The notes below the pieces were generated by a model. It was not told the DNA's origin. It made no database searches and was given only the letters and a program-made list of their open reading frames with translations. From assembly GCF_002237555.1 (NCBI RefSeq), contig NZ_CP022540.1, forward strand, positions 4,655,001 to 4,719,000: DNA of 64,000 nt, read 5' to 3'. The position numbers and the translations under genes were made by a program. This stretch comes from Antarctobacter heliothermus. Lineage in GTDB: Bacteria; Pseudomonadota; Alphaproteobacteria; Rhodobacterales; Rhodobacteraceae. Positions 54,969 through 64,000 of the stretch are shown here, one piece after another; the first letter of the stretch is position 1; each line of letters starts with the position of its first letter.

Positions 54969-56147
54969 TCGGGGCTCATGCGCCAATGATCCAAGAGGCG
55001 GCAAGAGATCGCCGCAAACCAGCCGGGTCAAGATGCGCTGAATCGGGCGAACCGTCGACAGCGGGTACAGCGCGCGATCCCGCAAGACCGGCAACCATCG
55101 ACTATTGCCCTGATATTGCGGCGTAAACAGACGGCTCATCATCTGATAGCCGCGCACATGCCAACGCCGCGCCTGCGCGTACCAACCCAGTGCCAGCGCC
55201 ACGTCGCCGCGGGCAATGTCCAGCGCCCGTGCCAGTGCCCAAGCATCCAGCAACGCCATGTTCGCGCCTTGCCCCAGCTGCGGGCTGGCGCGATGCGCGG
55301 CATCGCCAATATAGACCAGCCCTTCCTCAAACGGGCGGCGCAGCGTCCCGTGTGTATAGCGTGCCATGGTCATCTGATCGGCGTCAGTGATCTGTTCCAC
55401 AAAGGGCGCAAAAGCGGGCCAATGGCTCACGGCCTCTGCCCGCCATGCGCTCAGCCCGCCAGAGCGCCAGTCGTCATACGCGTCCGCCGGCAACGACCAG
55501 AAAATCGACGCGCGAAATCCGGTTTGGCCGGGGATGCGCCCAACCGGCAACACGCCCAGCATCCGGTCCGCGCGGCGATAAGCCTGTCGCAGCTCATTGC
55601 GCGGCAGCTCGGTGTCCGCTGGCCAGTCCACCGTTGCCCAAAGCGCGCCATACCCCAAGGGGCGCGCGCGCATCGGTGACAGTAGAGAGCTGGTGCCCGT
55701 AGCATCGACAATCAGGTCGAATGGGCCTTCGTGCCCGTCCTCGAACAGCAGTGTTGCCCCGTCGCGCCCGGTGACCCGGCGACCAGATTCGATCTGGACA
55801 CCGGTTGCTTGAGCCGCCTCTTGCAACGCCTGAAACAGCGCTGCACGGTGTATCGCAAGACCAAATCGCGGATCGCCGGGCGCGTCATAGGCCACATCCA
55901 GAACCGGCCGTCCGGTGCGCACCTCATGGCCAAACATCCGGTGAATACGAGTGCCCCAACCCATCGCAGCAGGCAGCGCGCCCAAATTGTCGAGCACCTC
56001 CAGCCCAACAGGTTGCACGACCAACCCGGACCCCACCGGGGCGGGCGCGTCGAACTGATCAAAGACGGTGACGCTGTGGCCCGACTGGCGTAGAGCCGTG
56101 GCCGCTGCCAAGCCGCCCATTCCGGCCCCGGCAATCGCTATATCCAT
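54954..56147 (-). CDS. FAD-dependent aromatic-hydroxylase-type monooxygenase
   Basis: A 397-residue flavoprotein of the PHBH/UbiH group. I start at MDIAIAGAGMGGLAAATAL, with the FAD dinucleotide loop GAGMGG at 7-12; the frame is open for 36 more codons but these are unlike the family. The second FAD motif GDAAHRASPQLGQGANMALLDA is complete, and FDLIVDATGTSSLL is the intermediate DG-like motif. Such enzymes hydroxylate aromatic or related rings using NAD(P)H and oxygen. Substrate unknown. Convergent with and overlapping the VIT1 gene. Confidence 0.88.
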   Translation of the reverse strand: MDIAIAGAGMGGLAAATALRQSGHSVTVFDQFDAPAPVGSGLVVQPVGLEVLDNLGALPAAMGWGTRIHRMFGHEVRTGRPVLDVAYDAPGDPRFGLAIHRAALFQALQEAAQATGVQIESGRRVTGRDGATLLFEDGHEGPFDLIVDATGTSSLLSPMRARPLGYGALWATVDWPADTELPRNELRQAYRRADRMLGVLPVGRIPGQTGFRASIFWSLPADAYDDWRSGGLSAWRAEAVSHWPAFAPFVEQITDADQMTMARYTHGTLRRPFEEGLVYIGDAAHRASPQLGQGANMALLDAWALARALDIARGDVALALGWYAQARRWHVRGYQMMSRLFTPQYQGNSRWLPVLRDRALYPLSTVRPIQRILTRLVCGDLLPPLGSLAHEPRSPEQ

Positions 56148-56324
56148 GACGGACCTCCCCTTCCTCCGGGAGCAGGGAAACCGTCTTGACCGGTGGGGCG
56201 CAAGCGACGCAGCGACGCAGGCGGTGCGACCGATCCGCGCCACCCGCAAAATCACCCGTCAAAAAGCAACACCCCCGACGCCGGGCAGAACCGGCCTCGG
56301 AGGCGATAAGGCCGACCGGCGGGC

Positions 56325-56645
56325 TTAGTCTACGGGTGCACCTTCGGGCGCGACGGGGGCTGCGCCGCCATCTGGCGTGACGTCCTGTAAAGGGGCGTCG
56401 GGCGCAACAGTCATTGGCACCGGAGCGCCGTCGGGATCGACGGCAACTGGCGTTTCAACCGGATCAGTCGTCGCCGCAGGGCCAAGCGACAGAATGGCCA
56501 CGATGGCGATGGCAATCGCCAAAACAACGACAAGGCCAAGCGCCGAACCCGGCGACCGCCGGGTGCTGGCATACTGTGGGTCGGTCAATTCGTCTGGGGT
56601 ATAACGCGCCTCATGCTGGCGCAGGTACGGATCCTGAGAAGTCAT
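56325..56645 (-). CDS. Single-span membrane protein with Pro-rich C-terminus
   Basis: A 106-residue protein from an internal start (MTSQDPYLRQHEARYTP). Residues about 33-53 form one membrane span (ALGLVVVLAIAIAIVAILSLG), and the C-terminal half outside the span is rich in Pro, Val and Asp. There is no known domain. The longer frame upstream has no ribosome site I trust. Possibly an envelope protein; low information. Confidence 0.55.
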   Translation of the reverse strand: MTSQDPYLRQHEARYTPDELTDPQYASTRRSPGSALGLVVVLAIAIAIVAILSLGPAATTDPVETPVAVDPDGAPVPMTVAPDAPLQDVTPDGGAAPVAPEGAPVD

Positions 56646-57058
56646 CTGGCGTTCCTTTCCTCCAAAAGGCGTCGGTCTGTCCGGCGCATGAGGATAAGGT
56701 GGCGCTTTGACGCGCTGGATAAAGCCCCGCTGCGCGCGCGCGCGGGCCGTCGGTGATGGCTTGCCGAATTGGGGTTGCCCACTCGGCGGGTTCCGGCAGA
56801 TGGGGCGGCCGTGCGCAGCAACACCGGCTTTGATCCGCCGGACGTGCCTATAATGACGGCAGGTTCCCGCCCGTTGCCGCATTCTCTGGACGCCCGCGTC
56901 GTCCGGTCCTATAAGGCGCGCAAGATGTGTTTTTTGGCGATCATCCTCCGAATTACATGCCCGGCGCTCTGACAGTACGAGCCGCCGGGACAAGGCGTAT
57001 GAGATTCCGCGCCGCCCCCTCATCCTGACCGACACGACCGACCCAAAGGACGCCCGAG
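56646..57058. other. 413-base region upstream of ileS with no supported gene
   Basis: The divergent small membrane protein and ileS are transcribed away from this stretch. It must hold the ileS promoter. An AAAGGA site precedes the ileS ATG. The only open frames are short and unlike proteins. A G+C-rich alternating run (GCGCGCGCGCG) lies near 56736. No riboswitch or tRNA is recognisable. Confidence 0.45.
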
Positions 57059-60007
57059 ATGTGCGCCGACACGCCAGACACGACCCTACCCGACTACAAA
57101 CAAACCCTTGCCCTGCCGAAAACCGATTTCCCGATGCGCGCAGGCCTGCCCAAGCGTGAGCCCGGCTGGCTGGACCGCTGGGCCAAGCTGGAGGTCTATG
57201 ACCGCCTGCGCGAAAAAGAGGGACGCACGCCCTTTATCCTGCACGACGGCCCGCCCTACGCCAACGGCAACCTGCACATCGGCCATGCGCTGAACAAGGT
57301 GCTCAAGGACTTCATCGTGCGCTCTCAGCAGATGATGGGCCGCGACGCGCGCTATGTCCCCGGCTGGGACTGTCACGGCCTGCCGATCGAATGGAAGATC
57401 GAGCAGCAGTACCGCGAGAAGGGCAAGAACAAGGACGATATCGACGTGGTCGATTTCCGTCAGGAATGCCGCAAGTTCGCCGAGGGATGGATCGACATCC
57501 AGCGCGGCGAGTTCCAGCGCCTTGGTGTGACCGGCAACTGGGCCGATCCCTACCTCACGATGAATTTCCACGCCGAACGGGTGATCGCCGAGGAATTCCA
57601 GAAATTCCTGATGAACGGTACGCTGTATCAGGGGTCCAAACCCGTGATGTGGTCGCCGGTGGAAAAGACCGCGCTGGCCGAGGCAGAGGTCGAGTATCAC
57701 GACCACAAGAGCCACACGATCTGGGTGATGTTTAATGTCGCGTCCGCTGCGGATTTTCCGAACACCGGCGCTTGCATGAACACGGACCTGTTGTCGGCCA
57801 AAGTCGTCATCTGGACCACCACGCCCTGGACCATCCCGTCCAACAAGGCCGTCGCCTTCAACCCCGCGATCTCTTACGGGCTGTACGAGGTCACCGGCAC
57901 GCCCGACGAATGCTGGGCCACGGTGGGCGACAAGTACCTGCTGGCTGACAATCTGGCCGCAGAGGTTCTGACCAAAGCGCGGCTTGAGGACGGTCAGTGG
58001 ACACGCCTCCGCGACGTCTCTGCCGACGAACTGGCCAGCCTCACCCTCGCCCACCCGCTGCGCGGCATCAACGGCGCGGACGGCTTTTGGGACTACGACG
58101 TGCCAATGATCGACGGCGACCATGTCACCGACGACGCCGGCACCGGCTTTGTCCATACCGCGCCTAGCCATGGTCAGGACGACTATGAGTGTTTTGTCGC
58201 GCGCAACTGGATCGACCGGATGACGCATAACGTGGGTGAGGAATCCGAATTCCTGCCGCATGTGCCCCTATTCGCCGGGCTGCAGGTCTTTGACCGAAAG
58301 GGCAAAGAGGGCAAAGCCAACACCGCCGTCATTGACAAGCTGGTCGAGGCGGGCGGGTTGCTGGCGCGTGGGCGCGTGACCCACAGCTATCCGCACAGCT
58401 GGCGGTCAAAGGCACCGGTCATCTACCGCAACACACCGCAGTGGTTCGCCGCCATCGACCGCGAGGTCGGCGACGGACAGGACACCTATGGCAAGACGAT
58501 CCGCGAACGGGCGCTGACCAGCATCGACCAACTGGTCAAGTGGACGCCGCAGACCGGACGCAACCGCCTGTATTCCATGATCGAGGCGCGGCCCGATTGG
58601 GTTCTGTCGCGCCAGCGTGCTTGGGGTGTGCCGCTGACCTGCTTTGTCAAAAAGGGCTTGCTGCCGACCGATCCGGAATTCCTGCTGCGCGATGAGGCGG
58701 TGAATGCCCGCATCAATGAAGCGTTTGAGACCGAAGGGGCCGATGCCTGGTACAAACCGGGCGCTAAGGCGCGCTTCCTTGGCAACGAATACGACCCCGA
58801 GGAGTGGGAACAGGTGTTCGACATCCTCGACGTCTGGTTCGACTCTGGCTCCACCCATGCCTTTGTACTGCGCGACCGCCCGGATGGGGCTGAGGACGGC
58901 ATCGCCGATCTCTACCTCGAAGGCACCGACCAGCACCGCGGTTGGTTCCATTCGTCCATGTTGCAGGCCTGCGGCACCAAGGGTCGTGCGCCTTATCGTG
59001 GCGTGCTGACCCACGGCTTTACGCTGGATGCCAAGGGTAACAAGATGTCCAAATCACTGGGCAACACCGTCTCACCTGACGATGTGACCAAACAATATGG
59101 TGCGGATATCCTGCGGCTTTGGGTGGCACAGGCCGATTACACTGCCGACCTGCGCATCGGCCCGGAGATCCTGAAAGGGACCGCCGACGGATATCGCCGG
59201 ATGCGCAACACCCTGCGCTACATGCTGGGCGCGGTCGCGCATTTCACCGAGGATCAACGCGTCGACGCCGCCGAGATGCCGGAACTGGAACGCTATATCC
59301 TGCACCGTCTGGCGGAGTTGGATCATGTGGTCCGCGAAGGCTATGCCGCCTATGATTTCCAAGGCGTCTATCAGCAGTTGTTCAACTTCTGCACGTTAGA
59401 GTTGTCAGCCTTCTACTTCGACATCCGCAAGGATGCGCTGTACTGCGACGGTGACACCGCGCGCCGCCGCGCCGCGCGTACTGTCATGGACCTGCTGTTC
59501 CACCGCCTGACGACATGGCTGGCCCCAATCCTTGTGTTCACGATGGAAGAGGTCTGGCTGGAACGGTTCCCGGGCGACGACAGTTCGATCCACCTGCAGG
59601 ACATCCCCGACACGCCCAAGGAGTGGCTGGATGAACCGCTGTCCGCCAAGTGGCAGATGGTCCGTCGCGCCCGCCGCGCCGTGACCGCCGCGTTGGAGGT
59701 GCAGCGCACCGACAAGGTGATCGGTGCCTCGCTAGAGGCCGCGCCGGTGGTGCATGTCCGCGAGGCAGACTTGTTGACCGCGCTGAAATCGGTTGCGTTT
59801 GAGGACGTCTGCATCACCTCGGACATTGTTCTGTCCGGGGATCCCGCACCGTCCGAGGCGTTCCGCCTACCAGAGGTCGATGGCGTCACGGTCGTGTTTG
59901 AAAAGGCCGATGGTGAGAAATGCCAGCGGTGCTGGAAGATCCTGCCAGATGTGGGCACACATTCCCATCCAGCCACCTGCAAGCGTTGCAACGACGCATT
60001 GGGGTAA
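57059..60007 (+). CDS. ileS: Isoleucyl-tRNA synthetase
   Basis: A 982-residue class-Ia synthetase, full length and in one piece. The nucleotide-binding signature HIGHALNKVLKDF lies near residue 78, the second motif KMSKSLGNTVSP is near 661, and the editing (CP1) domain lies between them with the threonine-rich TTPWTIPSN. The C-terminal zinc ribbon is CQRCWKILPDVG...CKRC. It charges tRNA-Ile. Essential housekeeping gene. Confidence 0.97.
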   Translation: MCADTPDTTLPDYKQTLALPKTDFPMRAGLPKREPGWLDRWAKLEVYDRLREKEGRTPFILHDGPPYANGNLHIGHALNKVLKDFIVRSQQMMGRDARYVPGWDCHGLPIEWKIEQQYREKGKNKDDIDVVDFRQECRKFAEGWIDIQRGEFQRLGVTGNWADPYLTMNFHAERVIAEEFQKFLMNGTLYQGSKPVMWSPVEKTALAEAEVEYHDHKSHTIWVMFNVASAADFPNTGACMNTDLLSAKVVIWTTTPWTIPSNKAVAFNPAISYGLYEVTGTPDECWATVGDKYLLADNLAAEVLTKARLEDGQWTRLRDVSADELASLTLAHPLRGINGADGFWDYDVPMIDGDHVTDDAGTGFVHTAPSHGQDDYECFVARNWIDRMTHNVGEESEFLPHVPLFAGLQVFDRKGKEGKANTAVIDKLVEAGGLLARGRVTHSYPHSWRSKAPVIYRNTPQWFAAIDREVGDGQDTYGKTIRERALTSIDQLVKWTPQTGRNRLYSMIEARPDWVLSRQRAWGVPLTCFVKKGLLPTDPEFLLRDEAVNARINEAFETEGADAWYKPGAKARFLGNEYDPEEWEQVFDILDVWFDSGSTHAFVLRDRPDGAEDGIADLYLEGTDQHRGWFHSSMLQACGTKGRAPYRGVLTHGFTLDAKGNKMSKSLGNTVSPDDVTKQYGADILRLWVAQADYTADLRIGPEILKGTADGYRRMRNTLRYMLGAVAHFTEDQRVDAAEMPELERYILHRLAELDHVVREGYAAYDFQGVYQQLFNFCTLELSAFYFDIRKDALYCDGDTARRRAARTVMDLLFHRLTTWLAPILVFTMEEVWLERFPGDDSSIHLQDIPDTPKEWLDEPLSAKWQMVRRARRAVTAALEVQRTDKVIGASLEAAPVVHVREADLLTALKSVAFEDVCITSDIVLSGDPAPSEAFRLPEVDGVTVVFEKADGEKCQRCWKILPDVGTHSHPATCKRCNDALG

Positions 60008-60057
60008 CAATGCCGGGGCCGGTCGTGATTGACCTGCCCCGGTCTACCCCGATGGGG

Positions 60058-60447
60058 TTACGGCAAGGCTGAAACAAGCTCTTGCATGTCAGCGTAAAGA
60101 TCGGCAGCGGTTTCCGCCGTGGTGGTTATGGCGTCTTCATCGGCATCGTCACTAGTGGCCGCTTCTTCGATCAACGACAGGATCAGAGACTCTGCATCAG
60201 CGCCGCCCGCAGCATCCATCCCCCCGCCCTTGCCCCCACCGGGAGGGGGGCCGCCTGCGCCCCCGGCACTGCCCGGCCCACCCGGGCCTCCGGGTCCACC
60301 GGCCCCACCTCCAGGCGGGGGCCCCGAAGGCGATCCAGTGCGCCCGATTTCGGCCACTGCATCCTGTTCGCCCGCTGGCTGCGTGATCTGCATTCCGTTG
60401 CTCGACAACATGCTGGGCAACATTGCAGCAGAAATCGACATGTTCAT
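60058..60447 (-). CDS. Gly/Pro-rich low-complexity protein
   Basis: A 129-residue protein whose middle (about 40-75) is made of Gly-Gly-Pro-type repeats resembling a collagen-like or elastin-like segment, flanked by a neutral N-terminus (MNMSISAAMLPSMLSSNGMQ) and an acidic helical C-terminus (ESLILSLIEEAATSDDADED). No family recognised. Convergent with ileS, whose gene ends about 50 bases away. The bias is in codon-level Gly and Pro, so real coding is likely but not certain. Confidence 0.55.
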   Translation of the reverse strand: MNMSISAAMLPSMLSSNGMQITQPAGEQDAVAEIGRTGSPSGPPPGGGAGGPGGPGGPGSAGGAGGPPPGGGKGGGMDAAGGADAESLILSLIEEAATSDDADEDAITTTAETAADLYADMQELVSALP

Positions 60448-60659
60448 GGCTTCTCCTTTTTCTGGGACCGCGCGTGTTTGTTATCCGGTCCTGCGATCAG
60501 GATATGGGTCGCCAAGATTGCCCAAATGTTGAAAAGACTGCCGCGAAACGCACTTTGCAGGTGCAGAATAATCGGCATTTGATCGGCCTGGTTCGCCGTT
60601 TCATTGCCTAACAGCGCCAATCCGGGTTAACGTAGCTGCAACAAACTGCCGAGGGCCCA

Positions 60660-61151
60660 ATGATCCGTCGCCACATTCTGATTGCATTGGTGTCGCTGAC
60701 CACCGCTTCCTGCGCCTTGATCCCCGGCACTCATGCAATATCTCCCAATTCCACCGTGATCGTGACGCGCCACGGGGACCGCGATGGTGAAGATCTCAGC
60801 GACAAGGGGCGCGCCCGCGCTCAGGCCTTGGTCACGGCTGTCGAAGGGTTGGGCGTAAAGCACATCTACAGCCCAGGCATTCAGCGTAATCTGGATACGG
60901 CGGCGCCATTGGCGCAAGCGACCGGCCTGCCTGTCAAGCGCCTGCCGCAGGAAAACCCAACACCGGCGCTGGTAGAACGCGGCGCGGGAACCGTGGTGCT
61001 GTGGGTGGGGAACAAGGGCAACATCGCGTCGATCTGGGAGACCCTCGGTCTGTCAGAACCGCTACCACTGTCCTATGGCGACCTGCACATCATTCGTACA
61101 GACTCTGCAGGACAGGTAACGATCGAACGTCGCCGTTACGGCCCGGTGTAG
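60660..61151 (+). CDS. Histidine-phosphatase-superfamily lipoprotein lacking the second catalytic His
   Basis: A 163-residue exported protein with a signal peptide and a Cys at residue 18 that fits a lipoprotein. The histidine-phosphatase RHG motif is present (VTRHGDRD, His38), as is the second Arg in SPGIQRNLDTA (Arg76). The second catalytic His, normally in a VxGHxxxI block, is replaced by Asn118 in LWVGNKGNI. Activity is therefore doubtful; a regulatory or binding role is possible. It is convergent with the response-regulator gene, ten bases apart. Confidence 0.75.
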   Translation: MIRRHILIALVSLTTASCALIPGTHAISPNSTVIVTRHGDRDGEDLSDKGRARAQALVTAVEGLGVKHIYSPGIQRNLDTAAPLAQATGLPVKRLPQENPTPALVERGAGTVVLWVGNKGNIASIWETLGLSEPLPLSYGDLHIIRTDSAGQVTIERRRYGPV

Positions 61152-61161
61152 AATACTCGTG

Positions 61162-61767
61162 TTACGCCAGCCCGCGGTCGCGGGCGATCATCGCCGCATG
61201 GGTCCGGTTGCGAGCTTCCAACTTGCGGCTCAGGGTCTTGACGTGCAGTTTGACAGTAACCTCCTGCAGTTCCAGATCCCGCGCGATTTCCTTGTTCGCC
61301 TTGCCCTCGCAGATGCCCCGCAGCACCTCTTGTTCGCGCCGCGTCAGCGCGCCTTCGGTGTCGGGGCGACCGGGTTTCATGAAGTCGATCGGTGTATAAA
61401 CCTCACCCGCTGCCATGAACCGCGCCGCAGATAACAGGGATCGCGCGCTCAGGGTCTTTGGAATGAACCCCTGCGCGCCCGCCTTCAAAGCCGCGCTCGC
61501 CACATCCCGCGTTGCGCTGCCTGAAAGAATTGCCACCGGACGCCCGGAATTGGCTGCGCGCATACGTTCCAGCCCCTCAAGACCGTTCATTCCCGGCATG
61601 TTGTAGTCTAGGAGAACCAGGTCAAAACTGCCGCTGTCCTGAGCCATGGCCACCGCATCCTGTAGCGTGGCCACGGTGCGGACCTCATCCACATCGGCCC
61701 CGTCGAGATACGCGGCAATCGTGTCGCGCACCAGATCGTGGTCGTCCGCCACAAGAATTCTCATCAT
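61162..61767 (-). CDS. NarL/LuxR-family response regulator
   Basis: A 201-residue two-domain regulator. The receiver domain has the acidic pair in VADDHD, the phospho-acceptor Asp in VLLDYNMPGMNG near residue 55, the Thr/Ser in ILSGSA and the Lys in FIPKTLS. The C-terminal LuxR-type helix-turn-helix reads LTRREQEVLRGICEGKANKEIARDL then VTVKLHVKTLSRKL. It is divergent from the hybrid histidine kinase with a 274-base gap, the usual arrangement for a cognate pair. Target genes are unknown. Confidence 0.9.
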   Translation of the reverse strand: MMRILVADDHDLVRDTIAAYLDGADVDEVRTVATLQDAVAMAQDSGSFDLVLLDYNMPGMNGLEGLERMRAANSGRPVAILSGSATRDVASAALKAGAQGFIPKTLSARSLLSAARFMAAGEVYTPIDFMKPGRPDTEGALTRREQEVLRGICEGKANKEIARDLELQEVTVKLHVKTLSRKLEARNRTHAAMIARDRGLA

Positions 61768-62041
61768 GTTCGCCTCAATCGCGCCCTCGCGCTGTTTTTA
61801 TCCGGATACGAGTGCCGTCCCAGTGCGTTGTGCTCTTCATATTTAGATACAGGAATTAATATACATTGCCAAACCCTGCATCCGAAGACTCTACGCTCGG
61901 ACCTGATGCCCCTTGCATGACCGTGCTTTGGAGGATTTTCTGAACAGGCCCGGACCCGGAAAGGCGCGCCAGACATGACCTGTACCCTGATGCCTCTGCT
62001 GGCCGTTGGTTTCGGCAGCCCCCCTCTGTACCGGTAACGTG

Positions 62042-64000
62042 ATGGACGCTGCGAACATCCGGCCCTTGTTCTCACGGATGACTGGCCTGCGCCGCGTGCT
62101 GGCCGTGTTGGTCGTCCTCCTGATCGTTGTGACCATCGCCGTGCTTGTTCTGGACCTGCGCCAGCAGGTCCGCAGACTGGCGACGTCGGCCGCAGACAAC
62201 ATGCAATGGACGCTGGGCCAGACTGAGGTCGAGCTTATGGCGCTGGAAATCGCCGCCCTGCGGGCGAACTCTGGCCTCGATACGCTGGAAGAAGTGCGCC
62301 TACGCTATGATGTCTTCTACAGCCGGGTGCAAACCATCCAGGACAGTGCGCGGTTTGCCACCTTGCTCGAACTCGGCGATGTCAACGACGGGATCTCCCG
62401 GATCTTAGCCTTCCGGGCAACCTGGCTGCCGGTGATAGACGGACCGGATGCGGCGCTCCGCTCCACCCTGCCCCGCATGGCTGACGAGGCCCGCGCCACC
62501 CGTGGCGCGGTGCGCGACGCGACACTGGCCGGCCTCGAATACTTTTCTGAGCTGGGCTATGAACAGCGCGACAGCCTGGGCCGCAGCATGGCCCGTGTCG
62601 GCCTTTTGACGGTCGCCTTGTTGGCGATGCTTGCGGTTCTGTCATTGGCATTGTTCCGGCTGGCACGCAAAAGCGATGCCGAAGCGCGCGAAAACCGTGA
62701 AACACGCGAGCGGATCGAAACCATCTTGTCGACGTCTCTGGATGCCATTGTGGTGTCAGACTACGCCGGTCGCATCATTGAATACAACGGCGCGGCAGAG
62801 CGCGTATTCGGATACACCCGTGCCGAGGCCGACGGCGCAGACATGGCCGATCTGATCATCCCCAACCATTTTCGTGAGGCCCACCGCGAAGGATTGGCCC
62901 GATTTCGTCGCGGCGAGAAACCAAGGTTCATGGGCAACGGCATCATTCGACTGGACGCCAAAAGGCGCGACGGAACAATCTTTCCAGTCGATGTCTCGCT
63001 TGCCCGGGCGCACAGCCCAAGTGGCGAAATCTACGTCGCGTTTCTGCGCGATATCTCCGAACGGGTCCGCAGCGAGGCTGCCTTAAAACGCGCACGCGAC
63101 CGGGCCATTGCTGGAGAAAAGCAAAAGGCCGAACTGCTGGCTGTCATGAGTCACGAAATGCGGACCCCCTTGAACGGGATGCTTGGAACGCTGGAACTGG
63201 TCGACGAAGCAGCGCTGGACGCGCGGCACCAGCGCTATTTGCGCATCGTCAAAGACTCTGGCAGCGTATTGCTGCGCCATGTGAACGAGGTTCTGGACAT
63301 CTCGCGGCTGGATGCCGGCAAGATGAGCCTGCGCAAGACGGCATTCGATCTGATTGCTCTGCTGGAAGAGACCATCGACAACCAGCGTCAGAACGCGTCG
63401 ACGCATGGCAACAGCCTTGTTCTGACCCCGCCGAACCCGGAACTGCATCACGTCTACGGCGATCCCGATCGGGTGCGCCAGATTCTGCTGAACCTTGTGA
63501 GCAACGCGATCAAATTCACCCGGAACGGTCGCATCACCATTGAGGCTGATTGCAGCAACGGCCTGGAGGCGGTGGAACTGCGTGTGACCGATACCGGAAT
63601 CGGCATCGCCGAAACGGATCTGGACCGCATATTTGAGGATTTTGTCACCATTGACAGCACATATGGGCGCAGCTCATCAGGCACCGGACTAGGACTCGGC
63701 ATTTCGCGTCGGTTGGCCACTGCGCTTGATGGCGAACTGGACGTAGAAAGCGAGCCGGGTGACGGCAGCGTATTTTGGCTCCGGTTGCCGCTGGCCCCAA
63801 CTGAACGGGTCGTCGAGGACGCGCTCGTGCCGCTCACAGCGCCCGCAAAACCGGCCCCCATTCCACCCGCCTGCACGATCCTTCTGGTCGAGGACAACGA
63901 GATCAACCGGATTGTCGGACGTGAACTTCTGGAGCATGACGGTCATCATGTCGAGACCGCTGCCTGCGGTGAACTGGCCCTGAAATTGGCGGAGTCGCGC
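62042..64000 (+). CDS. Hybrid sensor histidine kinase (C-terminal part beyond window)
   Basis: The first 653 residues of a membrane hybrid kinase. Two membrane spans (about 20-40 and 182-205) enclose a helical periplasmic sensor. A PAS domain follows (about 225-345, starting near STSLDAIVVSDYAGRIIEYN), then the dimerisation domain with the phospho-acceptor His371 in LLAVMSHEMRTPLNG, the ATPase domain with NLVSNAIKF, DTGIGI and GTGLGLGISRRL, and the start of a receiver domain at about 612 (ILLVEDNEINRIVG), cut by the window end. It probably passes phosphate to its own receiver and onward to the divergent LuxR-type regulator. Stimulus unknown. Confidence 0.93.
   Translation, partial: MDAANIRPLFSRMTGLRRVLAVLVVLLIVVTIAVLVLDLRQQVRRLATSAADNMQWTLGQTEVELMALEIAALRANSGLDTLEEVRLRYDVFYSRVQTIQDSARFATLLELGDVNDGISRILAFRATWLPVIDGPDAALRSTLPRMADEARATRGAVRDATLAGLEYFSELGYEQRDSLGRSMARVGLLTVALLAMLAVLSLALFRLARKSDAEARENRETRERIETILSTSLDAIVVSDYAGRIIEYNGAAERVFGYTRAEADGADMADLIIPNHFREAHREGLARFRRGEKPRFMGNGIIRLDAKRRDGTIFPVDVSLARAHSPSGEIYVAFLRDISERVRSEAALKRARDRAIAGEKQKAELLAVMSHEMRTPLNGMLGTLELVDEAALDARHQRYLRIVKDSGSVLLRHVNEVLDISRLDAGKMSLRKTAFDLIALLEETIDNQRQNASTHGNSLVLTPPNPELHHVYGDPDRVRQILLNLVSNAIKFTRNGRITIEADCSNGLEAVELRVTDTGIGIAETDLDRIFEDFVTIDSTYGRSSSGTGLGLGISRRLATALDGELDVESEPGDGSVFWLRLPLAPTERVVEDALVPLTAPAKPAPIPPACTILLVEDNEINRIVGRELLEHDGHHVETAACGELALKLAESR

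Noticed and set aside
57086..58261. 391-residue open frame on the minus strand inside ileS
   Set aside because: Antisense to a full-length, clearly conserved ileS; its sequence is a shadow of G+C-rich codon bias and has no family features.

Overview
The window reads as a chromosomal segment of an alphaproteobacterium, most likely a member of the Rhodobacteraceae (Roseobacter group). The evidence is a G+C-rich, GC-skewed codon usage in almost every gene, the gene families present (PleD-like cyclase, DUF3572, DUF983, PCu(A)C copper chaperone, CuyA/HpsN-type sulfonate genes, MttB-family methyltransferase, MeaB) and the dense, translationally coupled gene layout. No plasmid or phage backbone is seen. 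Family assignments rest on recognised motifs read by eye. No database search was run.

Layout. 1-3422: homoprotocatechuate (4-hydroxyphenylacetate) meta-cleavage operon hpaF-hpaE-HD hydrolase-hpaD (cut by the window edge), with the divergent MarR regulator hpaR and a perfect 12-base palindrome between them. 3549-6656: nested insertion sequences, namely an IS5-type remnant abutting a broken IS3-family element that is itself interrupted by an intact IS110/IS1111-type element. 6824-6898: tRNA-Gln(UUG). 6958-15089: signalling block with a diguanylate cyclase paired with an H-NOX-like protein that has lost its heme ligand, an MttB-family protein, a PleD-like cyclase with a degenerate receiver, and an ECF sigma / anti-sigma / periplasmic sensor set resembling cnrYXH plus an EF-hand protein. 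15305-17251: DUF983, Nudix and alpha/beta hydrolase. 17469-21535: LysR regulator divergent from a HisD-type dehydrogenase (HpsN-like), cuyA and an amino-acid racemase, a probable C3-sulfonate catabolic operon.

21573-29394 is mosaic: a TPR-sulfotransferase, GTAG-type REP palindromes, a coiled-coil membrane protein of unknown role, core lepA, an AT-rich SIR2-domain gene that looks like acquired phage defence, and a RAYT transposase gene that carries an inverted REP pair inside its own reading frame. 29508-37517 returns to core genes (LMW phosphatase, a CobB sirtuin interrupted by TGA, PCu(A)C copper chaperone, rpmB, meaB, hrpB). 37911-43549: argF-argD and peptide/alcohol/amide metabolism genes. 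43653-56645: an unknown protein coupled to DUF3726, a three-repeat secreted beta-trefoil-like protein, PhyH oxygenase, truA, a ycjX-GNAT-ycjF operon, DUF2339, VIT1-type transporter and an FAD monooxygenase. 57059-64000: ileS, a Gly/Pro-rich protein, a histidine-phosphatase-like lipoprotein lacking its second catalytic His, and a LuxR-type response regulator divergent from a hybrid histidine kinase that runs off the window.

The most notable points are the H-NOX protein with Pro at the proximal-His position, the REP pair inserted in frame in its cognate RAYT gene, the AT-rich stand-alone SIR2 protein next to lepA, the hpsN-cuyA-racemase operon, the (p)ppGpp-hydrolase-like HD protein coupled into the hpa operon, and the long 3' non-coding segment of the IS110/IS1111 element as a candidate guide RNA.
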